Below, piece after piece: positions 7,656-16,277 of a stretch of 64,000 nucleotides of DNA. The position numbers and the translations under genes are program-made. Origin of the DNA: a bacterium. GTDB lineage: Bacteria > UBP4 > UBA4092 > JAOAEQ01. A model generated the notes under the pieces. It was not told where the DNA came from. It did no database searches and worked only from the letters and a program-made list of their open reading frames with translations. Positions within the stretch are counted from its first letter, which is position 1. Every line of letters begins with the position of its first letter. The DNA lies in NCBI GenBank assembly GCA_026416715.1, contig JAOAEQ010000005.1:1-64000 (forward strand). The letters are read 5' to 3'.

Positions 7656-8822
7656 TTATAATTTCTTGATATAATCTACATAGTTGCAATAGTTCTGCTT
7701 CATTTCAGGAAGCGAATCTCCACCGAATTTTTCGCACATAGCGTTCGCTAATTCTATTGCAACCATTGATTCACCCACAACCGCTGCTGAAGGAACAGCG
7801 CATACATCTGACCGTTCTGTTGCTGCAACTGTTTTCTCTTTTGAAACCAAATCAACGGAATCTAACGGTTGCATTAAGGTTGAAATCGGTTTCATTACCG
7901 CTCGAATAACCAATCGTTCTCCAGTAGTTACCCCGCCTTCAAGTCCACCGGCATTATTGGTTTTTCGGAAAAACTTTCCTTGTTCATAATAGATAGCATC
8001 GTGAACCTGTGACCCAAATTTATTCGCAACTGCGAATCCGGCTCCGAATTCAACTCCTTTAATCGCGGGGATACTCATAATCGCTTGCGCTAATCTTCCG
8101 TCCAGCCGATTATCCCATTGGGTATAACTCCCCAACCCTATCGGGAGACCATCAACTAATATTTCAAAGATGCCGCCAACAGTATTCCCATGTTCTTTTG
8201 CAGTATCAATTATTTCCTGCATTTTTAAACTAATTTCAGGTGATACACACCGAACTAATGATGCCTCTGTTAACTGCGCTATTTTATCAATTGACCATTG
8301 CGAAACATCAACCGAACTTTGTACTCCGCCAATATTCGTGACCTGACTCGTAATGTTAATATTAAACTCTTTCAAAAACAGTTTCGTAATAGCACCTATC
8401 GCCACAATTGCTACCGTCGTTCGCGCACTGCTGCGTTCCAGTACATTCCGAATATCTCTATGTCCAAATTTAATTGCACCGACTAAATCCGCATGACCTG
8501 GTCTCGGCTGGGTCAACGGAGAAAATGTTTTCCCTGCAGGTAAGGGTTCAACCGCCATTTTCTCCTGCCAATTTTCCCAATCTTTATTTCGAACGAATAG
8601 CGTTATCGGACTGCCGAGCGTTTTCCCGAAACGAACCCCCGAAATAATCTCAACAGTATCAGATTCAATTTGCATGCGCGTTCCGCGACCATACCCCATT
8701 TGGCGTCGTTTCAACTCTAAATTGATCGCGTCAATCGAAATTTCTAACCCAGCTGGAATACCATCAAGTATAGCGGTTATTGCTTGGCCATGCGATTCAC
8801 CAGCGGTTAAATATCGAATCAT
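7656..8822 (-). CDS. aroC: Chorismate synthase
   Basis: 388 residues. It makes chorismate from 5-enolpyruvylshikimate-3-phosphate using reduced FMN, the last step of the shikimate pathway. Signatures seen: TAGESHGQ near the start (residues 7-13), RRQMGYGRGTRM, RPGHADLVGAIKFGHRDIRNVLERSSAR and GLEGGVTTGE. It runs minus-strand downstream of aroE with 48 bases between them, so the two probably form an operon with pilD. An AGGAG-type site precedes the ATG (reading AAAAAGGAGTACCT on the minus strand). Confidence 0.98.
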   Translation of the reverse strand: MIRYLTAGESHGQAITAILDGIPAGLEISIDAINLELKRRQMGYGRGTRMQIESDTVEIISGVRFGKTLGSPITLFVRNKDWENWQEKMAVEPLPAGKTFSPLTQPRPGHADLVGAIKFGHRDIRNVLERSSARTTVAIVAIGAITKLFLKEFNINITSQVTNIGGVQSSVDVSQWSIDKIAQLTEASLVRCVSPEISLKMQEIIDTAKEHGNTVGGIFEILVDGLPIGLGSYTQWDNRLDGRLAQAIMSIPAIKGVEFGAGFAVANKFGSQVHDAIYYEQGKFFRKTNNAGGLEGGVTTGERLVIRAVMKPISTLMQPLDSVDLVSKEKTVAATERSDVCAVPSAAVVGESMVAIELANAMCEKFGGDSLPEMKQNYCNYVDYIKKL

Positions 8823-8870
8823 AGGTACTCCTTTTTATGAATGGCAATAAGGATTGTTTTCTTCTTGTTA

Positions 8871-9746
8871 TCAACTACTTTGTTTAGATCTTGCAAGATA
8901 ATCTAAGATAGCTTGTTGCATTATTTCAACCGGTGGTTGAATTCCAGTCCAGATTTCAAATGCAGCGGCACCCTGCTCAATCAACATTCTTAAACCGTTA
9001 GTAGCGCTACATCCTCTCTCTTTTGCCGTACGAACCAATTTTGTTTCTAATGGATTATAGATTAAATCAAATACTTTCAACTCTTTGTTTAACCATTCCG
9101 GTTGAATCAGAAGCGGGTCTTCCGGTTGCATACCAATTGGAGTCGCATTAACAAGAATATCCGCTTTCGATAAAACTGATTGCAAATCCACGAATTCGAT
9201 TGATTCCGCTGCGACCTTCGGATTACTTCGTTTTATATCAGCAACTAATTTCTGCGCCCGTTCTTTAACTATATCCATAATATATATTGCTTTAAGGTTA
9301 GATAATGCTGATTGTATTCCTACCGCGCGAGCTCCACCACCGGCACCTAGTAATACCATGGTTTTGCCTTCTATGACCATATTTAATTCTGATAATAAAG
9401 CGGTAATAAACCCTACCCCATCGGTATTATATCCAATCAGCCGTTCCTGCGCATCAATTTTTATGGTATTCACCGCACCGATTAATTCCGCTGTTGGTGA
9501 AATTTCATCTAGTAATGGAATAACCGTTTCTTTATGTGGAATGGTTATATTCAATCCTTTAAATCCCAGCGGAACAATCGCTTTCATAGCTAAATTCAGT
9601 CTCTCCGGCGGAATACTAAACGGGATATAAACGAAATCGAGTCCGAGGAACGTAAACGCTGCGTTATGGATAATTGGCGAAAAAGTATGTTTCACCGGAT
9701 ATCCGAACAACCCGATGAGTTGCGTGGTTCCAGAAATATTCATCAT
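8871..9746 (-). CDS. aroE: Shikimate dehydrogenase
   Basis: About 291 residues. It reduces 3-dehydroshikimate to shikimate with NADPH. Seen with the start at 9746: substrate loop HTFSP (T21, S23, where many enzymes have S-x-S), NITIPHKE with catalytic K72, YNTDG with D109, and the Rossmann loop GAGGGAR at 134-140. The frame is open further upstream, but ATGATG at 9746-9741 follows an AGGAG site and the first ATG overlaps the pilD stop (ATGA). Translation is therefore probably coupled to pilD. The next ATG (9743) is an equal alternative. Confidence 0.95.
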   Translation of the reverse strand: MMNISGTTQLIGLFGYPVKHTFSPIIHNAAFTFLGLDFVYIPFSIPPERLNLAMKAIVPLGFKGLNITIPHKETVIPLLDEISPTAELIGAVNTIKIDAQERLIGYNTDGVGFITALLSELNMVIEGKTMVLLGAGGGARAVGIQSALSNLKAIYIMDIVKERAQKLVADIKRSNPKVAAESIEFVDLQSVLSKADILVNATPIGMQPEDPLLIQPEWLNKELKVFDLIYNPLETKLVRTAKERGCSATNGLRMLIEQGAAAFEIWTGIQPPVEIMQQAILDYLARSKQSS

Positions 9747-10630
9747 CGTACTCCTGGAGGTAATTCTGTAAACCCTAATAAATGATTGAAATACCAATTA
9801 ATGATATCATTCCCCCAAATTAACGCGATAAACGCTCCGAGCGCTAAATACGGACCGAACGGGATGTAATGCCCGAACGGTGTCGTTTCCTTTTCTTTTC
9901 GTTTAGCTTGTATTAACACGAATGCACCAATAATCGAACCAACAAACGATGCAAGTATTAAGGTTAATAAAACTAATTTATATCCGATAAACGTTCCCAG
10001 TGCAGCGAGTAGTTTTACATCACCACCGCCCATCGCTTCTTTTTTAATGAGCCATTTTGCGGTTATGCCAATCAACCATAATATTCCGCCACCTACCGCA
10101 AAACCAAATAACGAATTATAAACCGGATAGCATTTTCCTGTCGCTGCGGAAAATGGACCTGACATCTCCCCGCTAATAAGAAACGTTGGATTCGGTATAA
10201 AAACCAGGATAATACTTACTACCACACCAAGTATCATAACTGGATAGGTTATAACATCCGGAATAATGAAATGGTCAAGGTCAATAAAAGTCAGGGCAAT
10301 TAATGACCCGACAACAACTAAATAGGTGAATGATACAAAATTCACCCCATCGAATTTCCAAATGACAATAACAAAGAGAATACCGGTTAATAATTCGACA
10401 ATAAAATAACGGAAACTAATCGGAGTTTTACAATGCCGACATTTTCCTCGTAAGATTAAATAACTTAATAGTGGGATATTATCATACCAAGCGACCAGTG
10501 CATTACATTTCGGACAATGTGACCGAGGTTTAACAATCGATTGATTTAATGGGATACGATAAATACAAACGTTCAAAAAACTGCCAATAGCTAACCCGAA
10601 TATAAATATGATAATATATGGAATAACCAT
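9743..10630 (-). CDS. pilD: Prepilin peptidase / N-methyltransferase
   Basis: 295 residues from the ATG at 10630, which has an AGAGG site; an ATG at 10645 has none. It cleaves and N-methylates type IV prepilins at the inner membrane. The N-terminal domain carries the zinc motif CPKC (39-42) and CRHC (64-67) typical of the bifunctional enzymes. The two catalytic aspartates lie in IDLDHFIIPD and in the GGGD motif (D203). About seven to eight hydrophobic helices are present. No pilin genes are seen in the window. It is the first gene of the pilD-aroE-aroC run. Confidence 0.95.
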   Translation of the reverse strand: MVIPYIIIFIFGLAIGSFLNVCIYRIPLNQSIVKPRSHCPKCNALVAWYDNIPLLSYLILRGKCRHCKTPISFRYFIVELLTGILFVIVIWKFDGVNFVSFTYLVVVGSLIALTFIDLDHFIIPDVITYPVMILGVVVSIILVFIPNPTFLISGEMSGPFSAATGKCYPVYNSLFGFAVGGGILWLIGITAKWLIKKEAMGGGDVKLLAALGTFIGYKLVLLTLILASFVGSIIGAFVLIQAKRKEKETTPFGHYIPFGPYLALGAFIALIWGNDIINWYFNHLLGFTELPPGVR

Positions 10631-10659
10631 GGTAACCTCTGTCATTTTGGTATAATAAA

Positions 10660-10712
10660 GCAGAAGATTGAAAAACGCTCCGAGGAAAAATCTTTTTCCT
10701 CATATCTTCTGC
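10660..10712. repeat. Two-tier inverted repeat upstream of pilD
   Basis: An outer 9-bp arm pair (10660-10668 with 10704-10712) encloses an inner perfect 9-bp pair, GAGGAAAAA (10682-10690) with TTTTTCCTC (10693-10701). It lies 30 bases before the pilD start. On the minus strand it would fall in the pilD leader or promoter region. Its function is unknown. Confidence 0.65.
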
Positions 10713-10991
10713 TAGGTTATAACTATTTTATAATAATTAGTATAAAGGTTCTAGCAAAATTACGCAAATGTTTTTATATAATTAACAAAATCATTACTAT
10801 CAAGAACTAATTGTATCAGGTTTTAGGGTATATAATTTACCTCATTTGCCTTATTTGATTGTGAGGTCGTGCAAAGTGGTACTAGAATTGTACCTTATGG
10901 TTATATGAGAATCTTGCCATTCTGAATCCAGCTTATTCCTATATAGCAAATTTATGGCGTGATTTTTGCACAATGTTTGGATAGATAGCAC
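10713..10991. other. Gene-free stretch between pilD and the Pro-rich protein gene
   Basis: AT-rich DNA with no plausible reading frame or RNA gene. A short GGTAC/GTACC inverted repeat lies at 10878-10894. It presumably holds divergent promoters, but I see no pair of boxes good enough to call. Confidence 0.5.
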
Positions 10992-11038
10992 GATTACTGT
11001 GATTTAAATCTTCGTATCAAAATTAAATCACTGTAATC
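10992..11038 (+). promoter_or_regulatory. 16-bp inverted repeat just before the Pro-rich protein gene
   Basis: GATTACTGTGATTTAA (10992-11007) matches the complement of 11023-11038 at 15 of 16 bases, with a 15-base loop. It ends 13 bases before the ribosome-binding site AAGGAGGG (11052-11059). It may be an operator for a dimeric regulator or an mRNA leader hairpin. Confidence 0.6.
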
Positions 11039-11067
11039 AAACAGTATAAGAAAGGAGGGTAAACTCT

Positions 11068-11835
11068 ATGAAACGGTTGATTCTATCCAGTTTGATAGCT
11101 GGATTTGTGTTTGGAATAATCAATTCTGTGAATGCTGTACCACCACCACCCGTGCCTCCTAGAGCTCCTTTACCGCCATATTGGCGATATCCGCCACCAC
11201 CGGTTTGGCGTCCATATTTACCGCCACCGTTGCCTCGACCGTGGGTTGTTGTTCCGCCACGACCATGGTATGGACCGCGACCGCCATTACCGTGGTATTG
11301 GGCTCCACCACCTCCTGCAATTCGACATTGGTGGTTCTGGGTATGGTGGAAACCGATGCCTGTAAATATTGTTTTGTATCCAGCTCCGCACACGGTATAT
11401 TATTATCCTGCACCTTATCCGGAACCAGTTTATCCGTATCCTCCGACATATCGTGATGAAATGCAAAATGTATACCCAGAATATCTCCCTTCAATTGATT
11501 CTGTCGAAGAATATGAACAATGGTTAATCCAGAAACTGAATTTGACTCCTGAACAGCAGAAAGATTTTCTCCCGAAATTACATGCTTTGGTAGAATTGCG
11601 AGACCAATATGTTTCAACTCGAACCGCACTAAATGCTGAAATCAAAAAGCTTAAAAAATCTGGGGATATCTCAGCTGCAGAGGCTAAATCAAAAGAATTA
11701 AAAACCGCTGAATCGAAATTCCGAAAACAAGAGCAGAAATTGATAGATGAATTACTCTCGCTTTTAACCGAAGAGCAGAAAACGAAATTTATCAACGAAA
11801 TGAAACAATACGAGGAAAGAGACAGCGAAGAATAA
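11068..11835 (+). CDS. Secreted Pro/Tyr/Trp-rich protein with Spy/CpxP-like C-terminus
   Basis: 255 residues. A signal peptide (KRLILSSLIAGFVFGIINSVNA) precedes a ~105-residue region almost free of acidic residues and packed with Pro, Tyr and Trp (for example PPYWRYPPPPVWRPYLPPP). The C-terminal ~110 residues are a charged helical domain with two LTxEQ-type motifs, LNLTPEQQKDFLPKL and LLTEEQKTKFINEM, as in periplasmic Spy/CpxP/Zn-sensor proteins. The ribosome-binding site is very strong (AAGGAGGG, 8-base spacing) and an inverted repeat lies just upstream, so it is probably highly expressed and regulated. Role unknown; a periplasmic chaperone or envelope-stress protein is the best guess. A bidirectional terminator follows. 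Confidence 0.8.
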   Translation: MKRLILSSLIAGFVFGIINSVNAVPPPPVPPRAPLPPYWRYPPPPVWRPYLPPPLPRPWVVVPPRPWYGPRPPLPWYWAPPPPAIRHWWFWVWWKPMPVNIVLYPAPHTVYYYPAPYPEPVYPYPPTYRDEMQNVYPEYLPSIDSVEEYEQWLIQKLNLTPEQQKDFLPKLHALVELRDQYVSTRTALNAEIKKLKKSGDISAAEAKSKELKTAESKFRKQEQKLIDELLSLLTEEQKTKFINEMKQYEERDSEE

Positions 11836-11854
11836 ATACCAATAACATAGAGGC

Positions 11855-11926
11855 ACTCGCGCAAAAAGTACTAGGAATAAAAATCTAGGTTTTCCTAGTA
11901 CTTTTTGTATTTCTTACTAAGCGAGT
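11855..11926. terminator. Bidirectional terminator between convergent genes
   Basis: A perfect 16-bp stem (11862-11877 with 11892-11907) has a 14-base loop. The arms begin with CAAAAA and end with TTTTTG, so each strand has a U-rich end. An outer pair ACTCGC/GCGAGT (11855-11860, 11921-11926) is also present. It lies between the stops of the Pro-rich protein (+) and the response regulator (-). Confidence 0.85.
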
Positions 11927-12795
11927 TACGTTGTCAATCGGCGAACGTTGATTATTTTCCACGTTCCTCCAAGTAGCGCTAAAGTATATACTTCACGGAA
12001 TTGCTGTTCTTTCCCAGAACGGATATCAGCTCTAATTACAGTTACTTTCGTCTCTTTTGGGTCTCCCGTTACGGAGATAATTTGACGTAGTTCCTGCCGT
12101 AAAGTGCCGCTTGCCATCGTTTCCTGATAATAACTTTTTCGCCGAGCTACATAATCCACTAGGTCAACATTTCCATGTAATCGGTCTGATAAACACAGAT
12201 ATTCTTTATCAAACGATTGCGTATTCCACGATTCGATAAAGGTGCGAACAACATCTTCCGGCGTCACAGTCTTTGCTATACGTTTCGCTGACTCCGGTTG
12301 TGGTTGTGGTTTGCTCTCCTGACTTACGGCAGGTTTCGACATCGGTTCCGTTGCAAGCCCCATAGCTTGCGCTGCTAAAAAAGGTTGACGGTCTTTATCC
12401 AACCAACCTTCCCGTTTTTTTCGCAGAAGATTTTCAATCCGTTTTAATAAATCCGATGGGTCAAATGGTTTAGTAATATAATCATCAACGCCCATCCCCT
12501 GTTGCCAGAATTCATCCGGTTTATTTGACCCTTGACTAATGGCACTAACCATCATTATAGGAATCCCAGCTAATTCCGAATCCTTTTTGAGCTCTTTAAC
12601 CAGTGTATACCCCGACATTTTCGGCATCATTACATCTAGAATCAACATATCCGGTTTCTGCCGCTTAATCTGATTTAATGCTTCTTCTCCATCAGCAGTG
12701 ATGATCGGTTCATACCCTTTCGATTCAAGGACGATCCGAAATACTTCGGCAATATCAGATTCATCTTCAGCGACAAGAATCTTTATTTTCGACAT
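11926..12795 (-). CDS. Response regulator with NTF2/SnoaL-like C-terminal domain
   Basis: 289 residues. Residues 1-125 are a receiver domain: acidic pair E10-D11, phosphoacceptor D54 in LILDVMMPKMSG, S84 and K109 in ITKPFDP. There is a small insertion (SQGSNKPDEFWQQG) in the beta4-alpha4 region. A Pro/Gln linker spans ~140-175. The C-terminal ~115 residues (TPEDVVRTFIESWNTQSFDKEY..., ending LLGGTWKIINVRRL) look like the NTF2/SnoaL cone fold, not a DNA-binding domain. No histidine kinase is adjacent. Output is therefore probably by protein or ligand binding. It sits 18 bases downstream of argB. Confidence 0.85.
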   Translation of the reverse strand: MSKIKILVAEDESDIAEVFRIVLESKGYEPIITADGEEALNQIKRQKPDMLILDVMMPKMSGYTLVKELKKDSELAGIPIMMVSAISQGSNKPDEFWQQGMGVDDYITKPFDPSDLLKRIENLLRKKREGWLDKDRQPFLAAQAMGLATEPMSKPAVSQESKPQPQPESAKRIAKTVTPEDVVRTFIESWNTQSFDKEYLCLSDRLHGNVDLVDYVARRKSYYQETMASGTLRQELRQIISVTGDPKETKVTVIRADIRSGKEQQFREVYTLALLGGTWKIINVRRLTT

Positions 12796-12813
12796 GCTCG
12801 TTATACCTCCTAC

Positions 12814-13701
12814 TTATAATAGTATTTCTGTTCCAATACCTTTTTGGGTGTATATCTCTAATAATACCGCATGCGGAACCCGACCGTCAATAATATGCGT
12901 TTTCGCTACTCCAGATTCTAATGCCCGGATGCACGCCTCAATTTTGGGTAACATACCTCCAGAAATAATCTTATCTTCAATCAAAAATTCGATTTCGTTC
13001 TTATGAATTGTCGGGATTAAACTCGATTCATCGTTTGGATTACGTAGAATCCCAGGGGCATCAGTTAATAACACTAGTTTTTCTGCGCGCAATGCACCCG
13101 CAATCGCTGCAGCAACTAAATCTGCATTGATATTATACCCTCGTCCGGTTTTGTCTGCTCCTAATGGTGAAATAACCGGAATAAAACCATCTTGTGTTAA
13201 CGCCTGAATAATTTGTGGATTAACCTGGTCAATATCGCCGACAAAACCTAAATCTGGGACATCTTCTTCAGGGATACCACGATGGTTAGTTGGAATAAAC
13301 TTTTTAGCCTGAATTAAATTCGCATCTTTCCCGCTTATCCCAACCGCAGAACCGCCATGCTGGTTTAATAATGACACTATCTCTTTATTAATCTTTCCAG
13401 TTAAAACCATCTCGACTATTTCAATCGTTCGTTCATCGGTATATCGGTGTCCGTGAACGAACTTCGGCTCTAACCCAAGCTGGGTCATAAACTCAGTAAT
13501 TTCTGGGCCGCCACCATGTACCACCACCGGATTCATTCCAACGTATTTCATCAGAACGATATCTTGCATCGTAGTTTCTTTCAAGTCTTCTTTAACCATC
13601 GCGGCTCCGCCATATTTCATAACAATAGTTTTCCCAGAAAATTCTTTGATATATGGCAAAGCTTCTATTAATATATTAGCTTTTTCTATTAACTCTTGCA
13701 T
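12814..13701 (-). CDS. argB: Acetylglutamate kinase
   Basis: 295 residues. It phosphorylates N-acetylglutamate, step two of arginine synthesis. Amino-acid kinase fold signatures: KYGGAAM (29-35) for ATP phosphates, VVHGGGPEI (GGGP at 63-66) for the substrate, and the C-terminal SGGMLPKIEACIRAL segment. No other arg genes are nearby. It precedes the response-regulator gene by 18 bases and the two may be co-transcribed. Length and motifs are normal. Confidence 0.97.
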   Translation of the reverse strand: MQELIEKANILIEALPYIKEFSGKTIVMKYGGAAMVKEDLKETTMQDIVLMKYVGMNPVVVHGGGPEITEFMTQLGLEPKFVHGHRYTDERTIEIVEMVLTGKINKEIVSLLNQHGGSAVGISGKDANLIQAKKFIPTNHRGIPEEDVPDLGFVGDIDQVNPQIIQALTQDGFIPVISPLGADKTGRGYNINADLVAAAIAGALRAEKLVLLTDAPGILRNPNDESSLIPTIHKNEIEFLIEDKIISGGMLPKIEACIRALESGVAKTHIIDGRVPHAVLLEIYTQKGIGTEILL

Positions 13702-13844
13702 AGGTCTTCTCTATCATACAATATATCACAATTGTTCAAAAAAAGCTATACAAAATAGTCATTACACAGATTACATTTCGAGTACACAGAGTGATAGTTT
13801 TAATCGGTGGAATCGGTTTTGGTTAAAATTGGATAATCGTTATT

Positions 13845-15269
13845 TCAAAAATCAGAAAACACTTTCAGTCCCGCATGAATTTTCTTTTTTAAATCTTTGA
13901 CATTCCTAATTCGCATAATTTCTCTACCAAATTGTCTCGGACGGAAATAGAACTGCCGCATCGCTTTCTTCTGTGCTTGTATTAAATCTGATGCGGTAAG
14001 ATGTTCAGTCCGCATTACTGCGGAACCCTCTTCTTCGAACTGACTCCAATCGTCGGTAATCAGCCAATGGTTATCTTTAGCGATTTGATATAATTCGGTA
14101 CCAGGAAAAGGTGTGGCGATATGGAAATTAACATAATCCGGATCGAGCTTTTTTGCAAATGAAATTGATTGGTCGATGGTCTCCCAAGTTTCTCCAGGTA
14201 ACCCTATTATAAAATAGGCAAACGCTAAAATCCCCGCTTCTTTCGTCCATCGAATCGCCTGTTCTGCTTGAGCTAACGTTATTCTTTTTTTCGCTCTATC
14301 AAGTATCTCCTGATTACCCGATTCAATGCCATAGGAAATCAATTCACAACCTGCAGCGTGCATTAATTTCAACATTTCAAAATCTACGGTATCAACCCGG
14401 CTATTCCCAATCCAACGAAAGTTGAGTTTGCGCATTTGGATCATATTACATAACTCAACTGTCCACGATTTTTTTAAGGTTAATGCATCAGTCATAAAAA
14501 CAATATTGCGGATATTGTATTGATTAATAACCAATTCAATTTCATCGCAAACATTCTGTACTGACCGCAGTCGAATTTTTTCACCCCAAACCGCGCCTGC
14601 TCGACAGAACGTGCATTGATAAGGACAACCACGAGAGGGAATGATCGTAACAAATGGTTCTCCATCGAAAAATGGCATTCGATATTTTTGGTTTGGCAAT
14701 AAATGACGCGCCGGAAATGGAATGGTATCTAAATCTGAAATTAATGGACGCCGTGAATTGATTTGGATTTGCCCGCTTTTATCTCGAAACGCTAATCCAG
14801 AGATTTTACTCCAATCAGCATTAAACTCGTTTGCTAATTCTAATAATGTGTATTCCGCTTCTCCAATAAGAATAAAATCAGCCACGGATGCAGCTAATGA
14901 TTCATAGGGAAGCACGGTTACATGGGTTCCAGTAAAACCAAGTTTGAGTTTCGAATCCTGAGGTTGAGATTTCGAGATGAATTCAATTACTGCTGCGTCA
15001 TTATTAAACGTTGGCGTGGTCGTATGAATAACAATCAATTCAGGCGCGAAACGGTTTATCTGGTGCTGTAGTTCAATTATCGTGATACCCTCTGCCATGG
15101 CGTCTAGAATTTTACAATCATGACCTGACTGTAGCAATACTGCAGCTAGATATGCTAGTCCCGTTTGTGGCCAGAGTTCACCAGCAATACTCTTTCTTCC
15201 GCAACGACCGAGTTCTTTCATATAAATAGTTCCGCTTAAATGCGGTGGATTCAATAATAATATTTTCAT
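13845..15269 (-). CDS. B12-binding radical SAM protein
   Basis: 474 residues. Residues 1-145 resemble the cobalamin-binding Rossmann domain (MKILLLNPP start; LDAMAEG; LGFTGTHVTV), without a clear DxHxxG motif. The radical SAM cluster motif CPYQCTFC is at C215, C219 and C222. GIESGNQEILDRAKKRIT and FIIGLPGETWETI are the usual downstream signatures of this superfamily. The C-terminal ~60 residues are helical. Members include methyltransferases and cyclases of lipids and pigments, so the substrate cannot be named. It stands alone, upstream (in transcription) of argB by ~140 bases and next to the polysaccharide locus. Confidence 0.85.
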   Translation of the reverse strand: MKILLLNPPHLSGTIYMKELGRCGRKSIAGELWPQTGLAYLAAVLLQSGHDCKILDAMAEGITIIELQHQINRFAPELIVIHTTTPTFNNDAAVIEFISKSQPQDSKLKLGFTGTHVTVLPYESLAASVADFILIGEAEYTLLELANEFNADWSKISGLAFRDKSGQIQINSRRPLISDLDTIPFPARHLLPNQKYRMPFFDGEPFVTIIPSRGCPYQCTFCRAGAVWGEKIRLRSVQNVCDEIELVINQYNIRNIVFMTDALTLKKSWTVELCNMIQMRKLNFRWIGNSRVDTVDFEMLKLMHAAGCELISYGIESGNQEILDRAKKRITLAQAEQAIRWTKEAGILAFAYFIIGLPGETWETIDQSISFAKKLDPDYVNFHIATPFPGTELYQIAKDNHWLITDDWSQFEEEGSAVMRTEHLTASDLIQAQKKAMRQFYFRPRQFGREIMRIRNVKDLKKKIHAGLKVFSDF

Positions 15270-15364
15270 AGGATACTCAAACCAGCGCTTCGCATATCCA
15301 GGTTGTTATATATCATACGGTATATGACGCGGGATTCATCGTGTCTATGGATTCTCCATTGAGA

Positions 15365-16204
15365 TTACTGAGCACGATGGATAAGAAGGTCGGCTAATAA
15401 ACCGAGGATAGCGATTTCAACTCCTGTAACCACACAAGTGATCGTTGATACATCCATCAGTGTTCCTAGAATGAATTTGCTATATATCCCAATAAATAAT
15501 CCAAGTAGGATTAACATGAGACTTACTGGTAAGAATATGCGGATTGGATTAAAATAAACAATAGTCCGCAGAATTAAAATAAAAAAATCAGCGGTATGTT
15601 TAATCGGCTTAATTTTTGATTGCCCAATTCGAGTCCGGTATTCTATTGGAACATATTTAACAAAATATCCATTGCAATGCAGCGCTAAGGTTAAAGTTGT
15701 GGTAAATGAAAATCCGTTTGGTAAGATGTGCCGGAATTGGTGAATTAAATCTTTTCGAAATACACGAAGTCCGGAGTTTAAATCTGGAATTTGTGTCTCT
15801 GCAAGATAATTGGCTAGTTTCGATAGCGTCCATTTCGCTAATCTCCGTGAAGCGGGAATAGTTTTCCGTGCGCCAACAACCATGTCATACTCGTTTCGTT
15901 CAGAAATTAACTGTGGGATAGCCTCTACAGGATATGTCCCATCAGCGTCAAGAATGAGTATCCAATCATATTTCGCTTGATTTACTCCGGTTTTAATTGC
16001 TGCGCCATATCCTCGATTTTCCGGATGAATGATAAGTTTAACCGGTTTATTTTTCACTATTTCAGCGGTTCCATCGGTTGACCCGTCATCAATTACAATG
16101 AGTTCATATTCTTTTCCAGTTAATATGGAATTAATTTCATCAATAACTTTACCGATACTAGCCGATTCATTAAATGCTGGGATTATTATGGTTAACGCTT
16201 CCAT
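15365..16204 (-). CDS. Polyprenyl-phosphate sugar synthase-like GT2 (DPM1-like)
   Basis: 279 residues. The GT-A fold is clear: PAFNESASIGKVID, VIDDGSTDGT and the metal motif LDADGTYP. The segment NRGYGAAIKTG is typical of dolichol/undecaprenyl-phosphate mannose or glucose synthases. Two C-terminal membrane helices (residues ~218-275) anchor it. Inference: it makes a lipid-linked sugar that feeds GT-C enzymes such as the neighbour at 16278-17750, and perhaps the GT-C/TPR proteins at 1-4440. It is the last gene of the minus-strand surface locus. Confidence 0.85.
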   Translation of the reverse strand: MEALTIIIPAFNESASIGKVIDEINSILTGKEYELIVIDDGSTDGTAEIVKNKPVKLIIHPENRGYGAAIKTGVNQAKYDWILILDADGTYPVEAIPQLISERNEYDMVVGARKTIPASRRLAKWTLSKLANYLAETQIPDLNSGLRVFRKDLIHQFRHILPNGFSFTTTLTLALHCNGYFVKYVPIEYRTRIGQSKIKPIKHTADFFILILRTIVYFNPIRIFLPVSLMLILLGLFIGIYSKFILGTLMDVSTITCVVTGVEIAILGLLADLLIHRAQ

Positions 16205-16277
16205 TTGAACTTATGGTTATCCTTAATTAATATTGTAATCTATTATAAAATATTAAATGTTGTTTATATACACTAAT

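Noticed and set aside
9747-9797. Longer aroE start at 9797
   Set aside because: It would overlap pilD by 55 bases and adds residues outside the shikimate dehydrogenase fold; ATGATG with AGGAG lies at 9746.
11037-11629. Gly- and Thr-rich reading frames opposite and within the Pro-rich protein gene
   Set aside because: They are complements of Pro codons; the plus-strand gene has a strong ribosome-binding site and a signal peptide.
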